A program made the translations under genes and the position numbers. The notes under the pieces were generated by a model. That model saw only the letters and a program-made list of their open reading frames with translations. It ran no database searches and was not told where the DNA came from. Below are positions 1 to 6,737 of a stretch of DNA of 8,440 bases, in pieces (position 1 is the first letter of the stretch; each line of letters opens with the position of its first letter). The stretch comes from Sediminibacterium sp. (GTDB lineage: Bacteria > Bacteroidota > Bacteroidia > Chitinophagales > Chitinophagaceae), in the NCBI GenBank assembly GCA_023256555.1, contig JALRFB010000031.1:1-8440 (forward strand), read 5' to 3'.

Positions 1-1
1 A

Positions 2-880
2 TTTATCGCTGCCTCGATAGTAACAGGTGTTATTATTGTAATTGTGCTATTTCAATATATAGATTCCCCCAAAGAAAAGTTGTTACGTCAACAAAATCAA
101 GCCTATAAGGAAAGTTATAGTGTTCTACAAGAACGCGTAAAACAATTGGAGCTGCAAATGAACGAATTAGAGAACAGAGATAATGATGTTTACCGTTCCA
201 TTTTCGAAGCAGATCCAATTCCAGATAGTGCTCGTGTGAAAGTGATGGAAGCTAAAAAAGAAGTACAATTAATACAAAATCTCAGCAATTCGGATTTATT
301 AGAAACGATGGTGGGTCAATTAAATAATTTAAGTTTAAGAATGGCATACCAAACCAAATCATTTTCTGAGATTACCGATATGGTGAAGAATAAAGAGAAA
401 CTTTTGAAAGCCATACCCGCCATTCAGCCGGTAAATAATAAGAATTTAAATCGAGTAGCTTCAGGTTTTGGTTATAGAGTTGATCCTTTGTATAAAGATT
501 ATAGATTACATGCCGGCTTAGATTTTGCAGCCCCTTCTGGAACACCTATTTATGCAACTGCAGATGGTGTAGTCCAAGCAGCTGGATTTAATACAGATGG
601 CTACGGAAATAAAGTAGTGATTAATCATGGATATGGTTATCAAACTTTATATGGTCATATGGTTAGGGTTAAAGCAAGGGTAGGACAAAGCGTAAAACGT
701 GGCGAAGTTATTGGATATATTGGAAGTACTGGTAAAAGTACTGGGCCACATTGTCACTATGAAGTAATCAAACGTGGCCAAAAAGTTGATCCTGTTTATT
801 ATTTCTACAATGATTTGACTCCTGCACAATTCGATAGAATCTTAAAAGCTGCAGCTACGAATAAGCAAAGTTTAGATTAG
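2..880 (+). CDS. Membrane-anchored M23 family (LytM-type) metallopeptidase, 5' end outside window
   Basis: Zinc endopeptidase that probably cleaves peptide cross-links in peptidoglycan, held in the inner membrane with its catalytic domain in the periplasm. The frame is open from base 2 and gives 292 visible residues (first codon 2-4 counted as 1). Residues 1-18 are hydrophobic and look like the end of a transmembrane helix. A GTG at 44 could be mistaken for a start, but lies inside this helix, so the true start is upstream of the window. Residues about 30-60 are charged and heptad-like (coiled coil, 'VLQERVKQLELQMNELE'). The M23 domain spans about 150-270, with zinc ligands H170 and D174 in 'RLHAGLDFAAP', H219 in 'TLYGHM', and H250/H252 in 'GPHCHYEV'. 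All expected catalytic residues are present, so it should be active rather than a degenerate LytM regulator. The gene meets the minus-strand NTF2-like gene tail to tail with a 5 bp gap. The exact substrate cannot be told from sequence. Confidence 0.93.
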   Translation, partial: FIAASIVTGVIIVIVLFQYIDSPKEKLLRQQNQAYKESYSVLQERVKQLELQMNELENRDNDVYRSIFEADPIPDSARVKVMEAKKEVQLIQNLSNSDLLETMVGQLNNLSLRMAYQTKSFSEITDMVKNKEKLLKAIPAIQPVNNKNLNRVASGFGYRVDPLYKDYRLHAGLDFAAPSGTPIYATADGVVQAAGFNTDGYGNKVVINHGYGYQTLYGHMVRVKARVGQSVKRGEVIGYIGSTGKSTGPHCHYEVIKRGQKVDPVYYFYNDLTPAQFDRILKAAATNKQSLD

Positions 881-885
881 CTTTA

Positions 886-1308
886 TTAGCTACTATGGTC
901 GGAAATTATTTTCCAAACTCCATTGATTCTTTTGAAAATTAAAGTAAAATGACCACTGGCATTTCCTACTTTTCTATCTAACATGAATTTCCCAATTACA
1001 AAATAGTGGTCTTTTTCTATTGATTGAACACTTATTATATCAAAGTTTAAAGTGCCCATATAATCTTTATTGGGATAATTTTTCTGATAGTTATGTAAGG
1101 TATTATTATATCCATAAGTTGGTCCATTCTTTCCAATAAACACTAAACTGTCATTTTCCCAATAGCCCTGCATAAAACCTGGAATATCGCCTTTGTTCCA
1201 AAAACTAATTTGATCTGCTAACATTTTTCTAATGATTTGTTCGTCTTTGGATTGTGCATTACTACTTATGGCTATAAGGATACATGCAAATAGGATAATT
1301 TTTTTCAT
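886..1308 (-). CDS. Secreted NTF2-like / DUF4440 (SnoaL-type) protein
   Basis: A 140-residue protein of the NTF2-like superfamily, function unknown. Residues 1-19 form a Sec signal peptide: two lysines, a hydrophobic core 'IILFACILIAISS', and a probable cleavage site after 'NAQ', which is common in Bacteroidota. C9 is inside the hydrophobic core and not in a lipobox, so this is probably a soluble periplasmic or exported protein. The mature part has the DUF4440-like pattern: 'FWNKGDIPGFMQGYW' (36-50), a 'SLVFIGKNG' strand (54-62), 'GHFTLIFKR' (119-127) and the C-terminal 'GVWKIISDHSS' (130-140). NTF2-like folds form a cone with a ligand or active-site pocket, and family members range from enzymes to binding proteins, so no reaction can be assigned. 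The ATG at 1308 is preferred because the signal peptide begins exactly there; only a weak A-rich stretch precedes it. It is transcribed alone, divergently from the glycosylase gene. Confidence 0.85.
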   Translation of the reverse strand: MKKIILFACILIAISSNAQSKDEQIIRKMLADQISFWNKGDIPGFMQGYWENDSLVFIGKNGPTYGYNNTLHNYQKNYPNKDYMGTLNFDIISVQSIEKDHYFVIGKFMLDRKVGNASGHFTLIFKRINGVWKIISDHSS

Positions 1309-1359
1309 ATGCTTTTATTAAGGCTATTCTAAATTACATAAAACAGATTAAATTGCGCT
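1309..1359. promoter_or_regulatory. 51-bp divergent intergenic region, presumed promoters for both flanking genes
   Basis: This spacer separates the divergent starts of the NTF2-like gene (leftward) and the DNA glycosylase gene (rightward), so it, or the adjoining 5' coding sequence, should carry both promoters. It is strongly AT-rich. I could not find a clear Bacteroidota -7 element (TAnnTTTG) with a -33 TTG at the usual distance in either direction; the nearest is TAATTTAG on the minus strand, which is imperfect. No Shine-Dalgarno sequence precedes the glycosylase ATG. The regulatory role is inferred from gene orientation only. Confidence 0.4.
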
Positions 1360-1965
1360 ATGTCTTACAAACAACATTTACAAAAGGATAAGCATCTAGC
1401 ATTGCTTTTAGAAGAGGATACCCATATTTTAGTAAAAAGAAAAAATACTGCTATACGTTTAATCGCTAGTATTATTAGTCAGCAACTTAGTACTCAGGTG
1501 GCCAAAATAATTTTTACAAGATTTTTAGATTTGTATGGAGGCAAAGAGCCTAGTTGTGACAAGGTATTAGCAACGGATCCATTGTTACTTAAAGGGATTG
1601 GGTTAAGCAATGCCAAAGTAAACTATGTGCAAAATGTGGCACAATTTTTTAAAGAGAATAAAATTACTGACGCGCAATTGTACAAGATGTCTCCTGAAGA
1701 AGTCATTGAATTGCTTACTCAGATCAAAGGAGTTGGAAGATGGACGGTGGAAATGTTATTGATGTTTAGTTTAGGACATGAAGATGTTTTTGCAGTTGAT
1801 GATTTAGGCATACAGCAAGCGATGATTAGATTATACAAAATTAAGTATGAATCTAAAAAAGAGCTTCGTGAAAAAATGATTAAAAAATCTCAGTCTTGGG
1901 CTCCTTATAAAACCTATGCTTGTTTGCATTTGTGGAAATGGAAAGATACTAAAGCACCTGTATAA
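1360..1965 (+). CDS. DNA-3-methyladenine glycosylase II family (AlkA-like, HhH-GPD)
   Basis: Base-excision repair enzyme that removes alkylated purines such as 3-methyladenine by cutting the N-glycosidic bond, leaving an abasic site. At 201 residues it is the compact form of the family: it has the HhH-GPD core but lacks the extra N-terminal domain of E. coli AlkA (about 280 residues). Visible signatures are 'IASIISQQLST' (35-45) at the usual start of the core, the helix-hairpin-helix 'LTQIKGVGRWT' (119-129) that grips the DNA backbone, and 'DVFAVDDLGIQQ' (142-153), where D148 aligns with the catalytic Asp238 of AlkA. 'SWAPYKTYACLHLWKWKD' (179-196) is the typical family C-terminus. There is no iron-sulphur cysteine cluster, which argues against an endonuclease III or MutY assignment. 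The ATG at 1360 has no Shine-Dalgarno. The stop codon is 2 bp from that of the PEP carboxylase gene on the other strand. Confidence 0.93.
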   Translation: MSYKQHLQKDKHLALLLEEDTHILVKRKNTAIRLIASIISQQLSTQVAKIIFTRFLDLYGGKEPSCDKVLATDPLLLKGIGLSNAKVNYVQNVAQFFKENKITDAQLYKMSPEEVIELLTQIKGVGRWTVEMLLMFSLGHEDVFAVDDLGIQQAMIRLYKIKYESKKELREKMIKKSQSWAPYKTYACLHLWKWKDTKAPV

Positions 1966-1967
1966 AA

Positions 1968-4532
1968 TTAAGCAGAGTTTCTAGCGGCATTAATAATACC
2001 AAACATAGTTCTAGTTAGCAATTTCTCGTATGCATTTTTTGTTTCTGTTGCCAATGCTTCTTCTTGCATTTTACCCAATGCATATTGTTGTATCGTCAAT
2101 AATGGTAAAACAATTCTATCTCTTAATAAAATAGAATGTTTACCCACAGTATCATTTTCCATTAAACTTTTTCCTCCACTTAATTCAAGATATAGTTGAG
2201 TAGTTAATAAGAATTCATTTTTTATATCATTCCAAATACCTGTAAATTCAGGATCCTTGTCAATATATTTAGTGATGGCAAAATTGGATTTCACCATACT
2301 CATCATACTATTATCAATCAATGTTCTAAAGAAGGCGATATTGTTAAATAATGATTGAACATCTTTCCACATTCCTTTTTCTTTAAGAACCTGTAAGGCG
2401 GTTCCTACCCCATAATAGCCTGGAACATTTTGTTTTAATTGACTCCAACTTCCTACAAAAGGAATTGCTCTAAGGTCCTCAAATTTTAGAGAATTTCCAG
2501 CGCCTCTTTTTGCTGGCCTGCTAGCAATATTACTTTTACTATAATAATTGAGAGGACTAAATTTTTGTAAATAAGGTAGAAATAAGGGGTTTTCTTTTAA
2601 TTTCTGATAACTTGCATAACTGGTATTGCCTAGCTCTTCCAGTATCAATCTGTCTTGAGCTGATAATTGTAATTTAGTATCAGCGAATAATTCATGACTA
2701 ACCCCTGCGCTTAATAATTGCTCTAAATTATATTGAGCAGATTGTATAGTTCCAAATGTGGAAGTGATGGTTTGACCTTGAACGGTTAATTGTATTTCTT
2801 CATTTTCAATTTGATTGCCCATAGATGCATAAAACTGATGAGTTTTACCACCGCCTCTAGAAGGTGGTCCACCACGGCCATCAAAGAAACTTACCACTAT
2901 ATTATTTTTTCTTGAAATTGCAGTGAGTACTTCTTTTGCTTTATATATTCCCCAATTCGCTTGTAAATATCCTCCATCCTTGGTGCCATCGCTAAATCCC
3001 AACATAATAGGTTGGTGATTTTTTCTAGCTTTTAAATGAGCTGCATATAGAGGATGCTGATATAAAGTATCCATTATTGTTTCTGAAGCTGCTAAATCGT
3101 CAATGGTTTCGAACAATGGCACAATATCAATATTGCTAATATTTTCATTGATGCCACAAAGACGAATTAAGGCATATAGCTCCATTACATTCACTGCAGT
3201 TTGACAATTACTAATTATGTATCTATGACAACCTGCTTCTCCATTCATTGCTTGAACAGTCTGTATAGCGTAAATGCTTTCAATTGTATCTTTTGTAATG
3301 GTTTCTGTAAAATCTGCTGGGTTTATTTTTCCTTCGATAGATGCTAATAGATTCAGTTTATCTGTTTCACTTAATGTATCGTAATTAGCAGGTAAAACCC
3401 CCGTGTCTTTTAATACTTTATGGTGTATTCTGCTATCCTGTCTAATATCTAAAGACCCAAAATGGGTTCCAAATATTTTTACTTTATTTAATAAGCTTTC
3501 TAGTTTGTTTAAATACAATGAATGGTCTTCCTGAATTAATTTTTGTCTAATAGTAGTAAGACTTCCGATAATTTCTTCACTTGAAATAGGGCTACTATCT
3601 TCAGGTCTGAATACGTTTTCGTACAATCTCGCTTCCAAACCACTCAAGATAGTGTCTACACCTGCAAAAGTAAGTTTACGTTTTAGTTTTCTTACATCTC
3701 TATAATAACAAACTATACTGCTACTTCTTAGTAATTCTGCCACTTTAATTGTGGTAGCAGCATTTACAAATGGATTCCCATCTCTATCACCACCAGGCCA
3801 GAAACCCAATTCAATAAAAGGGTTAGCAGCTTCGTAATCATTATCAAATACATTTCTAACAATAGTATCGTAAATATTACCCACTGCATTATAAAAAACA
3901 TTTTCTAAATACCACATCAGAGTTTGTGCTTCGTCTGTAGGAGTTGGTTGTTTTTTATTAAAAAAAGGAGTTAGTCCTAGTTGTTGAATATATTGATTAA
4001 TTGTATGGTAATCGTTCTTTGCAATCGCATCGCCCATATCATGAATGATCCCTAAAACATTGGCAGGATAAAATTGAGTAGGATGTGCAGTTAATACAAT
4101 CCTTACCTTAAAATCTTTTAATTTATTTTTTAAAGCCTGTGTTTTTCCAGAAAAGTTTGCTTCTCTGATGAGTGCTTTTAAGCTTCCTGTACCTTCGATA
4201 TCGTTTACAGATGTAAAAGCAGCGTCTTCAATTGCGTCAAATAACACCACTTGTCTTTCCATGTATTGCACATATTTAAACAAGTGATCTATTTTTTCTT
4301 TTTCTGAATCTACAGCAGTATGCTGCTTAAAAAAGTAATCTATAATTTCTACTGGTGACTTACTCTTTGCATAACCTTCTTCGCAGGTTTGTAACATAAT
4401 AGGTAATAATGCACCAACATTCGCTATACCAGAATAGGGTAGTGCTGCAAATAAACTATTATAGATAATGTATTTGTCCGATACATTTCTTCTGAATTGA
4501 ATAGAATAATTATTGGTGGAATTGGACATCAT
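1968..4532 (-). CDS. ppc: Phosphoenolpyruvate carboxylase
   Basis: Cytoplasmic enzyme that converts phosphoenolpyruvate and bicarbonate to oxaloacetate and phosphate, refilling the TCA cycle and feeding aspartate-family synthesis. The 854 residues are near the usual bacterial length, so the gene is complete. Motifs in order: 'VLTAHPTQ' (146-153) with H150, matching catalytic His138 of E. coli; 'GFWPGGDRDGNPFV' (243-256); 'LDIRQDS' (361-367); 'PLFETIDDL' (472-480); 'MLGFSDGTKDGG' (510-521) with K518; the mobile loop 'DGRGGPPSRGGG' (551-562); 'SRPAKRG' (671-677); and 'RAIPFVGSWSQ' (688-698). K748, R804 and N852 fall where the E. coli allosteric aspartate site lies, so feedback inhibition by aspartate is plausible (my alignment by eye). 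Two departures stand out: the loop begins with Asp where E. coli has His579, and the C-terminus is 'RNSA' rather than 'RNTG'. Two adjacent ATGs (4532 and 4529) are possible starts; neither has a Shine-Dalgarno. Confidence 0.97.
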   Translation of the reverse strand: MMSNSTNNYSIQFRRNVSDKYIIYNSLFAALPYSGIANVGALLPIMLQTCEEGYAKSKSPVEIIDYFFKQHTAVDSEKEKIDHLFKYVQYMERQVVLFDAIEDAAFTSVNDIEGTGSLKALIREANFSGKTQALKNKLKDFKVRIVLTAHPTQFYPANVLGIIHDMGDAIAKNDYHTINQYIQQLGLTPFFNKKQPTPTDEAQTLMWYLENVFYNAVGNIYDTIVRNVFDNDYEAANPFIELGFWPGGDRDGNPFVNAATTIKVAELLRSSSIVCYYRDVRKLKRKLTFAGVDTILSGLEARLYENVFRPEDSSPISSEEIIGSLTTIRQKLIQEDHSLYLNKLESLLNKVKIFGTHFGSLDIRQDSRIHHKVLKDTGVLPANYDTLSETDKLNLLASIEGKINPADFTETITKDTIESIYAIQTVQAMNGEAGCHRYIISNCQTAVNVMELYALIRLCGINENISNIDIVPLFETIDDLAASETIMDTLYQHPLYAAHLKARKNHQPIMLGFSDGTKDGGYLQANWGIYKAKEVLTAISRKNNIVVSFFDGRGGPPSRGGGKTHQFYASMGNQIENEEIQLTVQGQTITSTFGTIQSAQYNLEQLLSAGVSHELFADTKLQLSAQDRLILEELGNTSYASYQKLKENPLFLPYLQKFSPLNYYSKSNIASRPAKRGAGNSLKFEDLRAIPFVGSWSQLKQNVPGYYGVGTALQVLKEKGMWKDVQSLFNNIAFFRTLIDNSMMSMVKSNFAITKYIDKDPEFTGIWNDIKNEFLLTTQLYLELSGGKSLMENDTVGKHSILLRDRIVLPLLTIQQYALGKMQEEALATETKNAYEKLLTRTMFGIINAARNSA

Positions 4533-4609
4533 CTTGGACTAAAGGTACAAAATATTTGTCAGCATCCTCTGAAACCCTTGCCAGTATTGATTCCTAATGA
4601 ATGTTTGTT
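4533..4609. other. 77-bp spacer upstream of ppc, small palindrome, no clear promoter
   Basis: The longest gene-free stretch in the window separates the MBL hydrolase stop from the PEP carboxylase start, both on the minus strand. It holds a 13-nt odd-length palindrome (4547-4559, ACAAA-ATA-TTTGT on the plus strand). TACCTTTA on the minus strand (4547-4540) matches seven of eight bases of the Bacteroidota -7 consensus TAnnTTTG, but it lies only 7 nt before the ATG and no -33 TTG is well placed. The spacer is long enough for a separate ppc promoter, but read-through from the wall operon is equally possible. I see no strong terminator hairpin. Confidence 0.3.
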
Positions 4610-5368
4610 TTAATGAATTTGAGCAGCTTTCCATGTAGGATGACTAATATCATGATAAAAAGCAAATTGCCAACCTGCATTATTTCCTTCTTCCCACCAA
4701 GTTTGTCTCCATTGCATGGCTTTTTTACCATCCATATCATATTTGGCAACAAACCTTGAACGCATTTGTTGTAATTGGGGAGCTTCGTCGCCACCAAAAA
4801 AGATGGTCTCTCCTTGCTCTTTAAACCATGCTACTTGATGAAATTTACTATGTCCAGCACTTAATTGATAAAATATATTTTGATCAATTTGTCCTTCATC
4901 TTCTAATAGCCATTCAACTCCACTAAATTCTTTAAATAATTCAATATGTTCTGGAATATAAGATGATTTGCCACCTTCCATGGCAAATTCAAATTCTCTT
5001 TTTTGAATATAATGTTTTGCATAAGGGAAGCTGATAAATCTTTGTTGACTTAAAGGGTCTACATATGTTAGTCCACCCGAATGGTCTTTATGTAAATGAC
5101 TCATGAATACTTTGGTGATACTTGATGGATCAATACCTAAAGACATTAGGTTTTCATGAATTTGTAATTTGCCTGAAGCATTCATATAACCTAAGCCAGT
5201 ATCTAGTAAAATGATGTCCTTTTCAGTTACAATTACAAAAGGTTGTATCTCAACCAAAATACTTCCTTTTGGTCTTTCTTGTAAATTTTCAATACTTGTA
5301 TTAAAAGGTACAAAAACCTTTGTTTGATCTATCGTAAAACTTCCTTCTGATAGGGGATAAATATGCAT
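4610..5368 (-). CDS. MBL-fold metallohydrolase (metallo-beta-lactamase superfamily)
   Basis: A 252-residue dinuclear-metal hydrolase, substrate unknown. The first half has the classic pattern: a strand ending 'IILLDTGLG' (52-60) and the metal motif 'SHLHKDHSGG' (90-99), giving H91, H93, D95 and H96. Further ligands are probably H173 in 'SAGHSKFH', D194 in 'FFGGDEAP', and H239 in 'FYHDISHP'. All ligands of a two-metal site are thus present and the protein is likely catalytic. There is no signal peptide or membrane segment, so it is probably cytoplasmic. Its layout recalls the lactonase-like and general hydrolase branches of the superfamily, but residues near the site do not identify a substrate; it should not be called a beta-lactamase. 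It starts 16 bp after the rodA stop on the same strand, so co-transcription with PBP2 and rodA is likely. There is no Shine-Dalgarno; the start codon lies in the 3' arm of a small inverted repeat. Confidence 0.9.
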   Translation of the reverse strand: MHIYPLSEGSFTIDQTKVFVPFNTSIENLQERPKGSILVEIQPFVIVTEKDIILLDTGLGYMNASGKLQIHENLMSLGIDPSSITKVFMSHLHKDHSGGLTYVDPLSQQRFISFPYAKHYIQKREFEFAMEGGKSSYIPEHIELFKEFSGVEWLLEDEGQIDQNIFYQLSAGHSKFHQVAWFKEQGETIFFGGDEAPQLQQMRSRFVAKYDMDGKKAMQWRQTWWEEGNNAGWQFAFYHDISHPTWKAAQIH

Positions 5369-5399
5369 GGTGCAAATTTAAGTATTAACGAAGCACCAT
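5367..5399 (-). promoter_or_regulatory. Inverted repeat spanning rodA 3' end and MBL hydrolase start
   Basis: A perfect 7-bp inverted repeat, ATGGTGC (plus strand 5367-5373) and GCACCAT (5393-5399), with a 19-nt AT-rich loop. In the leftward mRNA the 5' arm is the codons for the last residues of RodA (Met-Val-Leu) and the 3' arm runs into the hydrolase start codon, covering its first two bases. The rodA stop codon is in the loop. Such a hairpin could hide the hydrolase start until a ribosome finishing rodA opens it (translational coupling). The repeat is plainly visible; its folding and role are inferred, and a stem this short with a long loop could arise by chance. Confidence 0.35.
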
Positions 5400-6737
5400 T
5401 TGTCTATCGGCGTCTAATCTTAATAAAATAAAGATGAGTGCTGTAAAAGTTAATAAGGATGATCCTCCATAGCTAATCAATGGCAATGGAATTCCCACTA
5501 CAGGGAATAGTCCAATACACATACTTATGTTAACTGTAATGTGGAAGAAGAAAATTCCCACTACACTGTAAGCATATACCCTAGAGAATGTACTTCTTTG
5601 TCTTTCTGCAATTCTGATTAATCTAAACAGAAAAAATAAATAGAGCCCTAAGAATGTTGCAGTACCTACAAATCCAAATGCCTCACCCAAAGAGGTAAAA
5701 ATAAAATCAGTGTGTTGTGCTGGAACATATTTTCCTCTGGTTTGGGTTCCTTTTAAAAATCCTCTTCCCCAAAAGCCTCCAGACCCAATGGCGATTTTAC
5801 TTTGCTTTACATTATAATCATCAGGCTTTCTACTTTTCTTGCCACTTGTGGCTATACTTGCACTTGCTTTTTTATTTAAACTACAATCATATTCTTTGCC
5901 CACCATACTGTAAATACGAGTACTTTGATAACATTCAAATACATTATTAAAAATATAAGGTACCACGAATCTAACTGTTCCAAAACAAATAGCCCAAATG
6001 CCTATTACTAATAAAATGGTATTCTTGTTTCTCTTGAACCTTTTAATCATGGTCAAGATAATAATTGCTGCAATCACTGAAAGAATAATGGCTAAAACAC
6101 TTGGTTCTAAAAGCAGTGTGGCAATGACTAATATCGCAAATGATAAACCAATTACTAATATAGCTGCAGGTAAACCTTCTCTATACATAGCAAAAAGAAA
6201 AGCACTATACACCAAAGCTAATCCTAACTCATGTTGCATGATAGATAAGATTGCGGGAAGGGCAATCATACCCCCAGCAATTAAATGCGATTTTAATTTA
6301 CTAAAATCAGTTTCTGGTTTGGAGATAAATTTTGCCAAAAACAAAGCAGTAAATATTTTACACAATTCTGCAGGTTGTAGATTGAATCCTCCAGCAATAG
6401 GAATCCAACTCTTTGAACCATTGATATTTTTACCAAGAACAAATGTGGCTAGCATTAATAAAATACCTCCTGCGTACATTATATTGGCTAGTGCAGTAAA
6501 CACCTTACTATCCATTAATAGAATAAAGATGCCAATAAAACTACAGAAGATGGCGAAATAGAATTGTTTGCTGTAATTGGTTTTGGCAGTAATAAAAGAA
6601 GTGCTCCAACTAGTATTAGGATTGTACTCTACCATATAAATACAAAGTATACCAATCGCAACCATGATCATGTATAAAATGATGACGGCTAAGTCTGTTC
6701 CTTTTGAAAAGTTATTTTGGTTAGAGCTGGTTGACAT
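5385..6737 (-). CDS. rodA: Rod shape-determining protein RodA (SEDS peptidoglycan glycosyltransferase)
   Basis: Polytopic inner-membrane SEDS protein that polymerises lipid II into glycan strands for sidewall growth, paired with PBP2. Its 450 residues are longer than the roughly 370 of E. coli RodA. About ten hydrophobic helices are visible, starting with residues 15-35. Family motifs are 'NGSKSWI' (106-112), 'QPAELCKI' (121-128), 'IAIGSGGFWGRGFLKGTQT' (315-333), 'HTDFIFTSLGEAFGF' (342-356) and 'SYGGSS' (422-427). Between the helix ending near 263 and 'YNVKQSK' (308-314) is a long polar extracytoplasmic loop with inserted Lys/Ser-rich sequence. The usual DPxGAGY segment carrying the catalytic Asp is not recognisable there; D306/D307 precede the Tyr directly. 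The usual QPDxGT motif reads QHELGLA (168-174). Assignment as RodA rather than FtsW rests on the PBP2 neighbour and sequence resemblance. The ATG at 6737 lies inside the PBP2 gene, overlapping it by 17 bp. Confidence 0.95.
   Translation of the reverse strand: MSTSSNQNNFSKGTDLAVIILYMIMVAIGILCIYMVEYNPNTSWSTSFITAKTNYSKQFYFAIFCSFIGIFILLMDSKVFTALANIMYAGGILLMLATFVLGKNINGSKSWIPIAGGFNLQPAELCKIFTALFLAKFISKPETDFSKLKSHLIAGGMIALPAILSIMQHELGLALVYSAFLFAMYREGLPAAILVIGLSFAILVIATLLLEPSVLAIILSVIAAIIILTMIKRFKRNKNTILLVIGIWAICFGTVRFVVPYIFNNVFECYQSTRIYSMVGKEYDCSLNKKASASIATSGKKSRKPDDYNVKQSKIAIGSGGFWGRGFLKGTQTRGKYVPAQHTDFIFTSLGEAFGFVGTATFLGLYLFFLFRLIRIAERQRSTFSRVYAYSVVGIFFFHITVNISMCIGLFPVVGIPLPLISYGGSSLLTFTALIFILLRLDADRQMVLR

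Noticed and set aside
44..46. GTG as the start of the M23 peptidase
   Set aside because: The frame stays open upstream to base 2 and encodes the rest of a transmembrane helix, so this is an internal Val codon.
878..892. Small hairpin TAGCT-TTATT-AGCTA over the convergent stops as a bidirectional terminator
   Set aside because: Only 5 bp, AT-rich and without a T-run; too weak to claim as a terminator.
4540..4547. TACCTTTA (minus strand) as a ppc promoter -7 element
   Set aside because: Only 7 nt before the ATG, which would give a leaderless message, and no -33 element at the right distance.
4594..4797. 67-residue minus-strand frame within the MBL hydrolase
   Set aside because: Overlaps the hydrolase in another frame and has no recognisable features.
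5998..6561. 187-residue open frame on the plus strand
   Set aside because: Lies fully antisense to the clearly identified rodA; its composition mirrors the membrane helices and no family motif is visible.
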